From positions 1-64,000 of the forward strand of contig JAHLKD010000105.1 of the NCBI GenBank assembly GCA_025526935.1: DNA of 64,000 bases, written 5' to 3'. Below are positions 42,246 through 54,958 of the stretch, piece after piece. A program made the translations under genes and the position numbers. Each line of letters begins with the position of its first letter. Positions within the stretch are counted from its first letter, which is position 1. This DNA is from Cladochytrium replicatum. Lineage: Eukaryota; Chytridiomycota; Chytridiomycetes; Cladochytriales; Cladochytriaceae. The notes below the pieces were generated by a model. It was not told the DNA's origin. It saw nothing but the letters and a program-made list of their open reading frames with translations, and made no database searches.

Positions 42246-45200
42246 ATGATTGACCCGGGCAACACCAGGCATCATCACCCCGGCACAGTGTCTTCGTCAT
42301 CTTCAATCTCTTCGATGGCAGCGTCTGAGATCCATCCACACAACAGCAGAATCAACTTCGACATGCCAGTCAGCGCACCGACGACGACTGATCCTCCACC
42401 ACAAGGAAACCGAATCAAACGACGGCCAGTCAATGCATCGCTTGCTGCCGCCGCTGCCTCTGCTCCTACAACACCATCCCGCCTCCCACAGCCATCCACA
42501 CCAGACAGTCTCCACAATCAGCCCATTGCAACGTTTACACCACCGCCGATGGAGCACACTCCATCGATCTCTTTCATGAATTCTACACCTCGTCGAAGAC
42601 CACCGCCGTCATCTCCAAGCCAAAATTATCATCCCCTTGCGGCATCCCCAGTGCCGCCAACGCTGGAACCATCACCGTCGAGTTCATTCATGTCTATTCC
42701 CAGACGGAAACCGCCGGCACCACACCCAGGTCAACGAATAGAGGACGTATTCCAATCGGCTCGTATGCCGCCATCCCCAAGTCCTCGCCGACCTTCGTTA
42801 GCATCAGTCTCATCCAGCGCTGTGAATTCAGATGCGTTGGCATTGCGGAGGGAGTTTCACGAAAAGTTTAGCGAGTGTGACGGGAAGGGAATAATGGATT
42901 CTGGTGCGATCGATGAACTTCTCGAAATGGTCATGACGTTTGTAAGTTTAATGCACTGAACATTTTACATGAATCAACCACTAACGATTGGTTGTTTTTG
43001 CAGAGTGAGTTCGACGACGATTCGAAAACAAAATATCGATCCAAGAGTGGAGACGAAAAATTGCAGATCATTCACAAAACATACCAAGTCATCGAAATGG
43101 TAAGCTCATAACTCTTGAATCATGTGCAACAACAAAATGATAGTCAACTATCCGAAAGCAACTCCAAACGCACAGTGGAGAATTCAGTCCGAATCTATCT
43201 TCGCCGGATTACTACGTCGCCGAGCTTCAACGCCTAAATCGCAAAATGGGCGAAGGGCGATTGCGCACAGCGACATCCTCGAGCGCACTGCAAGGCAACG
43301 GTGGTCTCGGATCCGAAAAAATCGGAGGTGGAGGAGGGAGTGGTGGAGGATTTTTGGGAAATATGGCACGGACGTTTGGCGCATCAAAGGCCCATAAAGT
43401 ATCGAAGGATGTGCTTGCTGATTTGCGGGTTGTCTCGTCACACGCATCAGGTAGCTGGGCATTTCAATTCATCGAGCGTGGGGGATTCACGGCACTGTTC
43501 ACTCTGCTTCATAGAGTGCACGAGAAAGAAGAGGAGAGGTTGGAATATTCTATAGCATCATTTTTGAGTCTGACATTCCCGGTTTTCTCTTCTACAGTGG
43601 AAAGCAGAAATACGTCGAAAGCGAAATTGCAATCCTCCGCATTCTCCAGAACCTGATGCGGCACAATGTAAGTATATCTTCGCATTGCTGCTCCTTGAGA
43701 CAGGAGAAAGTAATTCTCCTTACGATAGCGCGGTGTTCGGGAATTACTTCGACTATTTACAGAGAACACGGAGGATCTCGATCTTCTTATCTATTTACTA
43801 GATCATCCATCATTGCTTCTCGCACATACATGCGCCGCGGATTTTTTACTCGCCATTCTGACACTATCGGAGAAGCCCAAAGGCTACAACTTTATAATGT
43901 TGGCTTTCCGAACGTTTAAGGAGAGAAGCGGGGAGGAGAGAATGTTTTCAACCTTTGTCACTGTCTTGGAAGACGTTGTGTGCAGTCGAGGTCGGTGGGG
44001 TACATGTGTCGGTGCGAGCAGGACGAGTGATGCTGTGTGGGGTGGAGCTGGAACTGAGCGACGCCCGACGGAGGGGGAGATTCGAGAATTTGTGGTAAGC
44101 GAGAAAAAGATTTCGAGAAAAAAGTAGCACTGAAGGAAATACGCCATATTTCTAGAGATCATGTGTGACTTTGGTTCGCTACTTAATTGAGATGACGCCA
44201 GATCTGTGTATGCGAATATGTACACGGAATCAGCTTCTCTTTGCTGGATTCGGACGGGTTATCAAGGTAATTTAGAGAGAGATTCACCTTCTTGGGACTA
44301 AATATTCAACCTCTTGAAAATAGCAATTAAGATCTTGGGCTCCTGAGGAATTTTGCGGGATTATAAAGCACTTGGATGACTTTGAGGCATCGGCGGCGGA
44401 GGACATGGATGAGTTTTCCGACGGCTTCGAGACACATGTGCATATTCCAGAGATGAGCGTAGATGATCCTGGCGAATGGATCAAGCTTTTGAGCGCATTT
44501 CTGAAAGACGATCGTGACTCGATGACGGCGCTCGCATCGATATTCCATCATTTGATGATCCCGGTTAAAACCGTCGACGCTATCTCGAGGGCGCGCTTTT
44601 ACGGAATGCTCGACGATGTCGTTGCGCAGGTTGTTTTGGATCGCAGAGGGTTCTATCCGGACTTTACGGAAATGTATGGGATCTCTACAGATAGGCTGAT
44701 GCAAGACGCGGTCCGCAGCCCACCGGGGAAGCGGAAAGTGAGTGGGGAACTGAGGGAACTGAAGCGGCTGCGGGACCGCTGCACTGAGCTGGATAGTGAG
44801 CGATTGAGCATGCAAGCAGCAAGGCAGGAAGCTGAAAGCGGTAAGCCTTAAACTCGCTTAAACTTGGAACGATTGATCCCAACCGTTTTTAAATAGAATG
44901 GGTACGTCGAATCAAAGACCTTGAAGACGCTTTACATATGCGTGAAGCAACAGCTGACCACCTGAAGGGGAAGGTAGGGGTAATTTTTCGAAGTCAATCG
45001 TTTATTTCTGATCAAAGCACGCCCAACAGCAGACAATTGGGGAGCCTCCCGACTCTAATAAATCAACTTCATCAGCCGCGAACCTTTCTCAACCTCCGCC
45101 GCATGCTCCGCCGCTTGTATCGTGTCCACCACCACTACCACCCGTAGCAAATCCTGCAATTCCTCCTCCTCCTCCACCGCCTCCTGCTCTGAGTGCGCCA

Positions 45201-47897
45201 GGTGCACCACCACTACCACCACCACCACCACCCCCTCCAGGTTCAAGTGTACCACCTCCACCACCTCCTCCAGATTTAAGTGCACCACCACCACCTCCTC
45301 CTCCAGGATTAGGTGCACCGCCGCCGCCTCCGCTACCGGGTACATATGATCAAATAGAAAGTATCAAAAGCGTTTTACTAAACTCGTAATCGTTGTAAAG
45401 CGCAAATCATGGTGCAACAAAAAGTATTCCCTTCCGTCAAACTCAAGAATTTGCAATGGGAGAAGCTCCCCGACCTTGTTCTCGGGTCTACCATCTGGTC
45501 GAGACCAATATCCATAGAAATCGGAAGCGCCAATGGTAAAACACCACGGGCATTATCGCCCAACGATTTGGAGGATACTCTGGATTCGTTGGGTATTTTT
45601 CGGGACGTCGAGCACAAGTTCTGTGCTGCATCTCAGCCAATTTTGAAGCAGAGCGGAAGCTCAACTTCAGAAGACAGTGTAGGATCTCCGTCTCTTGGAC
45701 AACGGGCGAAGGAACAGAAAGCTGCCAGTCCGCAAACAATTTCGATAATCGACGGAAAGAAGGCACAAAATATAAGTGAGTGACAAAAATTTGTTTTCGA
45801 GGATGATCCTCTGATTTATCTTGATAGTGATTATGCTGGAGCGACATAAGAGAGGCTCGATCGCAGATATTCGCCGAGCAGTCTATACCGTTGACGAAGA
45901 AACGCTAACCGAGCCGGTGGTGAAGCAGCTCATCGGATTCTATCCTTCCAAAGAAGAGGTATTTATGATTCGCGGTGCTCCAAGATCTCAGGAACAACTG
46001 ATAATTTTTTTCTCGCAAGGCGGCAGCATTAAAAACCCATGCTGGAAATCCAAGAGTGCTTCGACCAGCTGAACGTTTCCTGCTTGAGGTAAAGAATGTC
46101 CAGAAAAATGTTTCGAAAAAAACATCGGAAATCTCATTTTTGCAATTTTAAACAGCTGTTACACATCGACTCTTGTGAACAGCGTCTACAGGGCATTCTC
46201 TTTAAAGTATCGTTCGCTGAACGAAGTTCTCAGTTAGAACGTGATGGAACGGCTCTCCTGAGCGGACTCGAATGTGTTCTTCAGTCAGAAAAGTTTCCAC
46301 GCTTGCTAAAGGTTAGTTTAAGTAAGAGGGATGCTATTATTTAGCTAATCAAAACTTCTTCATGAAGATCATATTGGCGCTCGGAAACTTTATCAATACT
46401 GGCACAAACAGGGGGCAGGTCAAGGGTTTCCGCGTTGATAGCATCAACAAGCTCGGCGATACGAAAACCTCCGATGGAACTAGCTCGCTTCTGCACTTTG
46501 TTTGCGGTTTTGTCGAGGAAAAATTCCTTCCGCTTCTTGACTTTGTTAAAGAGTTCAGAGACTTGGAACGTGCCTGCGGAGGTAAGATGATTATTATTTT
46601 TGGCACTTGAAGGAACAACTAAACTGATCATATTTTTCCAAAAGTATCCTATGTTTCGCTCATGGAAGATTTGAGGGATATCAAGGCCGGACTATCTCAA
46701 CTTTCGTTGTTCGTTCAATCCCTCAAGGCTAAGCTTCCTCGAAGAGACTCCGTTGCTGACTCCGCAGTTGACCTGCGAGCTTCGGGCGACCACTCGCCGA
46801 ACCATTCGTCCGACAAGTTCTTAGAAGTGATGGAGCCATTCCTTGAAACTGCGACGAAAAACTTTAGAAAAATCCAAGAGATGATCGCTCATTGCGACAG
46901 AAACTATGCGGAGCTACGATCCCTCTATGGCGAGCCAAAAACCTCGAAGCGGTCTCCGGATGAATTTCTCCACGTCTTTCAGACCTTCAGCCAGTCCTTT
47001 AAGGTAAATTAACGTGCAAAGAATGGGCTTTCTATCCAACTGATGTAAACACTCTTTCAGAATGCGCTGGAAGAGAACCACAAAGAGAAGCAACGGCGCG
47101 AGAGTGAAGAGCGTCGTGCAAAGTACCAGGAGGAAAGAAATGCTTTGAGACAGCAGAGAAAGGAGCAGCAGACGCAACAGCGTTTGATGCAGCCAAACTT
47201 GTCAGTCGCTGAGCCAAACGGCGATGGTGAAGACGCAAGTGCGAACGATTTTTTGGAAGCGTTGAAGCGTGGGTGCCCAGTGTCGATCCGAGACAACATG
47301 ACGTCGTCAAAAGAAGACAGTGGCGGAGACACGAGATTAAAGTCAAGCGATGGTGGAATCGACTCTTCACCAAACTTGGGCAGGATGCGACCTGCGAGGT
47401 CAATTTTGGGGTTGAATAGCTCGGAGGCGGAAGAACTCGGTGAAAAGAAGCAAGCTCGATCCCCTGCGCATTCGCGAGCAGGAAGCGGAGCGCTCTCTCG
47501 CTTCACTGCCAAAACGAGGACCGTTCGGAAAGTGTCGACGAATCAAGTCCACGAGCTTGCACTGCATTTATTGGGCAATTTAACGGAAGATAGCCCTCCA
47601 GCAAATGCAATTACGTCCGGGATCATCAGCAACGGTGACCCGGAGCCACCTACCATAGAGTCCACAGAAACCCAGGACGATTCTTCAGATTCTTTGGTTC
47701 CGAATGAGAGCGGTACAGAGCTTACCTCGTCCAGCGGCAATGAGAGTCTGATTCCGCCAAAGGCAGCAACGATTTCGCTGCTTCCACCAATGCTTGATTC
47801 TGTCAAAGGTTCATTGTTTTCGCCTACGCTTGAACTGGATGGCGATGATGGTCTGTTGAACGCGGTGCTGGCTGCGGGTGTGGGGAACTGGAGCTAA
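42246..47897 (+). CDS. Diaphanous-related formin
   Basis: At least 14 exons. N-terminus: about 200 disordered Pro/Ser-rich residues, then a GTPase-binding/FH3 region (exons 42246-42941, 43004-43099, 43159-43538, 43598-43667, 43729-44094, 44156 onward) with SPDYYVAELQRLNRKMG, VRELLRLFTENTEDLDLLIY and a WIKLLSAFL block. FH1 is the run of six or more polyproline blocks at about 45080-45340, the profilin-actin binding site. FH2 (45390-47000): LKNLQWEKLPD, IMLERHKRGSIADIRRAVYT, LALGNFINTGTNRGQVKGFR and FRVDSINKLGDTKTSDG. The ~280-residue tail is acidic and Ser-rich, with a basic coiled segment just after FH2; a classical DAD was not clear. It nucleates unbranched actin filaments under Rho control. 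One 3' splice site (43158) reads GAAAG. Confidence 0.95.
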
Positions 47898-48146
47898 TGC
47901 TGGGTATGAGTCTCGAGCACTACTGGTCCCCTGTTATTTGTTTCCTTCCTTCGCCAAGTAAAATATGTATTCAACGACTATGTAATCAGATATCCGAGTT
48001 CTCAATAAGATAATCAAAGTTTCGGGATCACACTCTTGCATTTTGGAACGGTCGACTTTGTTGGGTGGTTGCGAGACTGCAAAACGTTTAAAAAGGAACA
48101 TAAGTTATCATCTACATCCCAACTCTTCCTCCGATTCCAACCAGGT

Positions 48147-50051
<1,905 letters not shown>

Positions 50052-50053
<2 letters not shown>

Positions 50054-50594
50054 GCCTGCTCAGCCACTCCAGATGAAGTTCCCAACCTCAACTTCCCGAT
50101 TTCTGAGCCCGAGCGTCGCGCTGTTCCGCCCTGTAATGGGCGGGGCGGCGGCGGGTCTGCGTCGTACGGCTGCAACGAAAGTGGTCGCGCACCATGACGA
50201 TCACCACCACGGGCAGGAGTACCAGGAGCATGGCCCTCGCGCCAAGCGTCCGGTAATGTTTGCCCGTGATTATCAGAACTCGATGATGAGACTCATTAAA
50301 ACATTGCGGACGGTTTTATTATTTGGATTGAATTTGCATTAGTACTGGTGGGAGACTCTGTGGTATGTCGGGTACTATGGTTCTTTCGCAACATTCTTCT
50401 TCCTCTACTGGTACTCTCCAAGGCAAGGGTAAGTTAGGGCAGACTCTACTCTATCCCGGCCATTTTTGATTTTTTGCACAAGTCCCACCGATATTGCAAA
50501 AGCAGAAGCACACAGGCGTTTGGCGGCCCGAGGAGAGGAGTTTGCCTATCCGCTTCCCCCAAGCTACAAGTTGGTGGAAGATGGAAGGAAGTAG
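50052..50594 (+). CDS. Probable complex I ESSS (NDUFB11-type) subunit
   Basis: Three exons (50052-50252, 50343-50428, 50483-50594) give 132 residues, or 125 from the second Met at 50073. A presequence-like N-terminus ([22 protein letters not shown]) leads to a His-rich linker, one transmembrane segment ([17 protein letters not shown]), and a soluble tail starting [18 protein letters not shown]. Small size, presequence, single helix and the W/A-R-R-EA-R-L style tail fit the ESSS subunit of mitochondrial NADH:ubiquinone oxidoreductase, but the similarity is short. It could be another small inner-membrane respiratory protein. Divergent from the WDR5-like gene with overlapping starts. Confidence 0.5.
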
Positions 50595-50886
50595 AAATCC
50601 CCAATCTTTCGAATGGTCTGCTTCATTTGGTTACTTAATGCCATTGGAGCACATCAATATCACGCTATCCATCGTCTTGTGTTTTCGCCATCATCCATAC
50701 AGTGCTTCACCTTTATAGAGAAAGGGAGGACCACAATGCTGAACGCACATCTAGAAATTGTTCCTGATCCACGTACGCATACTGCTTCCGGAGCTCACAG
50801 GATTTGCGAGGAACGACCGGGATTAGGCGCGAATTAGAGACCTTAGTCCATATAAGCCTGGGGGTTACCTGCTCTTAAGGATGAGG
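50595..50886. other. Intergenic, no gene recognised
   Basis: No coding frame or repeat supported; probably the 3' flank of the ESSS-like gene. Confidence 0.4.
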
Positions 50887-51270
50887 TCAGTCCGTGTCGT
50901 CCAGGCTCTTTGCCTTGGCAGTATGGCCTTTGGGCTTTTGAGACTTGAGTTTCGCCTTAATGTACAAGTTACAGTTTGGCTGAATGTGACTTTTCTGTCC
51001 ACAGAAAGTACAAATGATGTTCTGACGGTCACCAGTCTTAGTCCGCGATGGCTTTGCCTGTGATCCTGAACCACTCTTCTTCTCCTTAGCACCAAGCAAC
51101 TTCTGAACACGACACTCAGCGTTCGTATGCGGTTTTGGTGCATCCAGATGAAGGACACAGGGATCCATCAGATCGACGCCGGCTTTCACGAGAGACTTAC
51201 GCTTGACTTTGGCCGATTGTGCGTGACCCTTGACATGTTGTCCCAAAACATGACTCTTCGTCACCTCCAA
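50887..51270 (-). pseudogene. Retrotransposon Gag remnant with zinc knuckle
   Basis: An open frame of about 127 residues containing a canonical CX2CX4HX4C knuckle (CTFCGQKSHIQPNC) preceded by a Lys/Ser-rich stretch and a second His/Cys cluster (CVLHLDAPKPHTNAECRV), the layout of Gag in several fungal retroelements. No start context, pol or LTR is attached. It is not the chromovirus Gag, whose knuckle is spaced differently. Confidence 0.65.
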
Positions 51271-51305
51271 TTGAATGAGAGTTCGAAATTTTGTCTATGT
51301 TTGGT

Positions 51306-51545
51306 ACGGTACTTCAGTGATCTCTATCAAATACAGCTAACCTCTCTACAAATACTAATATCAGTAGGATTCTGTCCACCTGGACACTTTCTCAACTCAT
51401 TGACGGTACTTCCGTAATCTCTACCAAATACAACTAACCTCTCTATCAATTTTACTAGAAATAGGATTCTGTCCACCAGACACTTTCCCAATTCATTGAC
51501 GCTTCGGTGATCTCTACCCAATTGCAAGGTTGCAATCTCTCTGAA
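51306..51545. repeat. Imperfect tandem repeat, ~97-bp unit
   Basis: Two adjacent units, about 51307-51404 and 51405-51500, share GGTACTTC, CTAACCTCTCTA, AGGATTCTGTCCACC and CATTGAC at matching spacing. A third, degenerate partial unit follows (GTGATCTCTACC..). This is likely the remains of a transposon terminus or a minisatellite. Confidence 0.75.
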
Positions 51546-52512
51546 AATATGAGCAGGACAACTAGTCCAAGCAGCACATATTAACACTTTGATTTATTAA
51601 GAATATTAGTTTGTTTGAAGGATACTTGAATTGCAATGTATTTCGGTTGGATAATTGATCAGTTATCCATACACATTGACCACCCACCACACCTGCATTA
51701 TCAATCATTAACAATTCAAGGTCATAAGCTAACGTGTTATGTCCTGTGTTTTATAAGAGATTACCCTTAAGTCTGAATTAATAACATGTTGCCCAGGAAG
51801 TTTAATTACAATAGTCTTGCTGTATGCAACAAAAGTAATGTGCAAACACTAAGCGAAAATAATAAGCCCATTAGAGACAGAAAGAGTACTGAAGGAAGAT
51901 AGAGTACATAAAACACAAGAGTCTTAATAGCCAAACCTAGAAATGAGTGATGAAAACAGAATCAGCTGTTTGGCAATTAAATCGTTACCCTGCTTTGGAG
52001 TGCTTTGTATAGAATGAGTAAACGCAATAACATCCATCTACTAGCAAGATCAGGATCTTGTAAACACTGTCTTGGCATGTCAAACAAAAAATTGTGGAGC
52101 TCGCTTAACTAACTGCAACTTTGCTGAGAATTGGAAAACAAAAGACATGACTGAAGTTGCACACAAGAATGCAACGTACTTCATCATTGAATAGAGCATA
52201 TCTGACCGTACCATTTCAGATCACGAATAGTGGTTAATGTAAGTAAAAAAATTGATACCGCCCTTTGACCATACCGAAGAATGCCATCAGAAGAAAGTAA
52301 ACCGTCCTCTCCCATTCCTTCCTCGGAACCCTCGCGCTCCTCAACCAACCGGATCTCATGCTCGGTGTGTCCGCCATCTCAATGTAAAACCTCCTCGGAT
52401 GTGTGCGGTTGGGAATATTTTCGCCCAACCACAGAAGCAGAATCAACCGCAACACTGTATCTCAATGACCATTTAAATTCATTTTATTAGCGAATCAAAA
52501 TGATAACCTTTC
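51546..52512. other. AT-rich intergenic region
   Basis: No conserved gene seen. A 69-codon plus-strand frame (52281-52490) and an overlapping minus-strand frame (52234-52455) are both open, but neither has a recognisable domain or clear codon support. Confidence 0.5.
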
Positions 52513-53594
52513 CTAACCCCCGATGGTGCGACCGTACTTTGCCAACAACCGCTCCTCCACACCAACCAACACGGACTGATGGTCCGCAAGATCAAGGAAC
52601 TCCTTCTCGCTCTGGAATATCTTCGACATGTCTTGTTGCGGCTGCTGCATAGGATTCATTTGCATCTGAGCCATGTCCTTAGTTCCGTCAGCAGCTATAA
52701 GAATCGGAATCTGAGACAGTTCTGTAAATCGCGAAAAGAGTGAAAATTGTACCGTTGTCTTCTCCGAGAATCAGCGTGTAAATGCTCTTAAGTCCGAAGA
52801 GATTGAGGAAGTACCAGGAGAGCGATGAGACCCAAGTAACGTCCATGTCGAAAGTTTCAACACCACGCTGAAGCATTGCCTTAAAGCGCACTGTGAGAGG
52901 AAACGGCAACTTGACTAAATAGCGAGAAATTTTTGTTGTGAACAACCGCACGATTTTGAATCGTTTTTGATTTTTAGGTGTGACGTACTGAGGACGAAGC
53001 CAGAAAAGAAGAAAGTAATCCACGACATGATAACGGTCTGGGGTACTAGCATCACCATGTTCTTCTTCATGCCCTCCATCATCATTTCCATGCCAGCCGG
53101 GTCAGCCATGGGGTTTGGAGGGCCAGTCTGGTTTGGGCTCTTGATATAGTTGGTTGTCGCAAACTGGGTGGTTAAATACTGCTTACGGGCCTGGAACGCC
53201 GGGTATGGTATGTCGAAAGCTCCCAGCGACCGTAGCAATCTACCTCGCATGAGCGCTTGGCTATATTGTAACATGGAAATGAGCAACACAAATGCACAAA
53301 CATAATCGTGGCACTTACGTTTCACGAACGCCTTTCAAGTCAGATTTCGGCATGCTGCTCATCAGCTGGGTGGCATGATGCCTCAGCACACCAACCAGTA
53401 CCATGACAATCATGATCGGGAATAAGACCCTGTTGAAATGGGAAAAGTTAGGTGCAATGAAATAGATTACACGAGATGTACGTACCAGTCCCGAATGGCC
53501 GGGTCCAGGTACATGGACTGACTGCAATACGACAATGGTTAACGATGGGCATGTCATCTCTGCGATCGTCGGTGTTCGCTCACTTGATGGTCAT
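52513..53594 (-). CDS. EMC3: ER membrane protein complex subunit 3
   Basis: Six exons (53594-53584, 53521-53486, 53429-53319, 53260-52989, 52914-52753, 52694-52513) give 257 residues, all phases matching. Features: [20 protein letters not shown] (lumenal start and first helix), [31 protein letters not shown], a cytosolic Met-rich loop, [20 protein letters not shown] and [20 protein letters not shown]3 is the YidC/Oxa1-related core insertase of the EMC, which inserts tail-anchored and multipass proteins into the ER membrane. Its expected length is about 250-260 residues. Exon 1 codes for only the first four residues. Confidence 0.97.
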
Positions 53595-53892
53595 TTTGCG
53601 AGGTGAAGGAAACACGACGTGTGAGTGCGTGAATTTGAAGGTATAAAACGATTTGTTCTTTTTTGTGCCAGGAAGATTCTACCGCTCTTCATTACACTCT
53701 CTACAGCTAAAGAATCCCAAAACTATATCGCTATTCTTTCTATTTTTCTGAACACCACAAAATTTGGGTCCAACACGGCCTCACACTGGCAGCCGCCAAT
53801 AGATGACCAGCCAGAATCGCATGCCCCGTCTCCCGTGCTCCGTGATGATAAAGATTGGACAGATGCGGGGACTATCCCGTCAGGAATCAACC

Positions 53893-54763
53893 TCGAAAAA
53901 ACATAAACATCGGCTTGTGATCGTGAAGCTCGTTTTGGAAAACTTTGAAGTCCGACATGGGGGATGTAGATATTGGACCGTTTCACAACGTATTCGCCAT
54001 TGAAAATTGGCTTTGGATTTCGTTATGCCGTCACCAAAGAAGTTCTTTGCTTTGCAGCAAATTGAGGAAGACTCCGCTAAGTGTTAGTGTTCTTGACGAA
54101 TACCTTATGCTGCAACGACTTGAACTTTTCCTTTCACACGTGCAGCAGTGCCCATGCTGCCGAACTTGACCAACTAACTGTTAGCCGTGAAGCTGCAAAA
54201 GAGGCATATGAAGGAGTTTGAATTCGCCGGTTGAATGAGTTCATGAATGGTTTCAACACGATTCACTGAAACATGGATGTACCAGGTAACGGTGTTTTGC
54301 TCGTTTTACTAAATCACAGTATTTTCAGATCATTACGATACGAGAAGACACTGAGCTTGAGTTGGGGGACAGTCTTGATCCATTCTCGGAAGGTATTGTC
54401 TTCAGTGCAATCCCTCTGAAGAAGAGTCGAAAGAATATCTGCAATCTTTCGGGAGGAGGAAATGGTAACGGAAATGTAAACTTGAGACTGGGCGGTACTT
54501 ACTTCGGAAAACTTTAGACGACGATTTCGTTGGCTTTTGTTTTCGCTCCGCACCACTTCAAACCGACTCCGTTGTATGTGATGGACGAAATTGACGGTAG
54601 GTTGGACTTACGAAATGTGCACATCGTCGCCAACTACATCAAGAAGGAGACCAAAAATGTTCAGCTCATCTTTATTAGGCTGCGCTACAATATGTTTGAG
54701 CTCGAGGACCGCTGTTGGGTATTTATAAAGTGGGCGCTTGTCACTGTATTTTCAAAACTGTGA
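53893..54763 (+). pseudogene. SMC4 fragment: N- and C-terminal head pieces without the coiled coil
   Basis: The left part (KHRLVIVKLVLENFEV, then IGPFHNVFAI in another frame) matches the start of condensin SMC4, but the Walker A segment is missing. From about 54080 the sequence jumps to the SMC4 C-terminus: AELDQLTVSREAAKEAYEGV, RRLNEFMNGFN, ELGDSLDPFSEGIVFS, KNICNLSGGG (signature motif), HHFKPTPLYVMDEIDG (Walker B) and IVANYIKKETKN. The ~1000 residues of hinge and coiled coil are absent. Lesions: stops after EAYEGV and FNTIH, a frameshift after the signature motif and an insertion near 54480. A likely intron (GTAACG..TTTTCAG, about 54287-54329) is still present, so this is a DNA-level rearranged copy, not a retrocopy. 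Confidence 0.88.
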
Positions 54764-54958
54764 CTGAATTATCAAGATTGCAGACAAAAGACACGCCCAA
54801 GAGCATCACTATAAACCCCAACAGTTAATTGTTAATCTTTGGACGCACTTTCCTTATACAACAAACATTGCCATCACATATATCATTTTTTCTCTTCGAA
54901 ACGAGCGTCGTCGATTTGCTTTTATTTATAGAGAACAAATGCAGAGCTCGACAGACTC

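Noticed and set aside
45055-45345. Val/Glu-rich minus-strand frame opposite the formin
   Set aside because: It is the antisense of the FH1 polyproline codons.
52234-52490. Overlapping small frames on both strands upstream of the EMC3 3' end (one with a Cys-rich stretch)
   Set aside because: Neither shows a known domain, and both are short enough to be chance.
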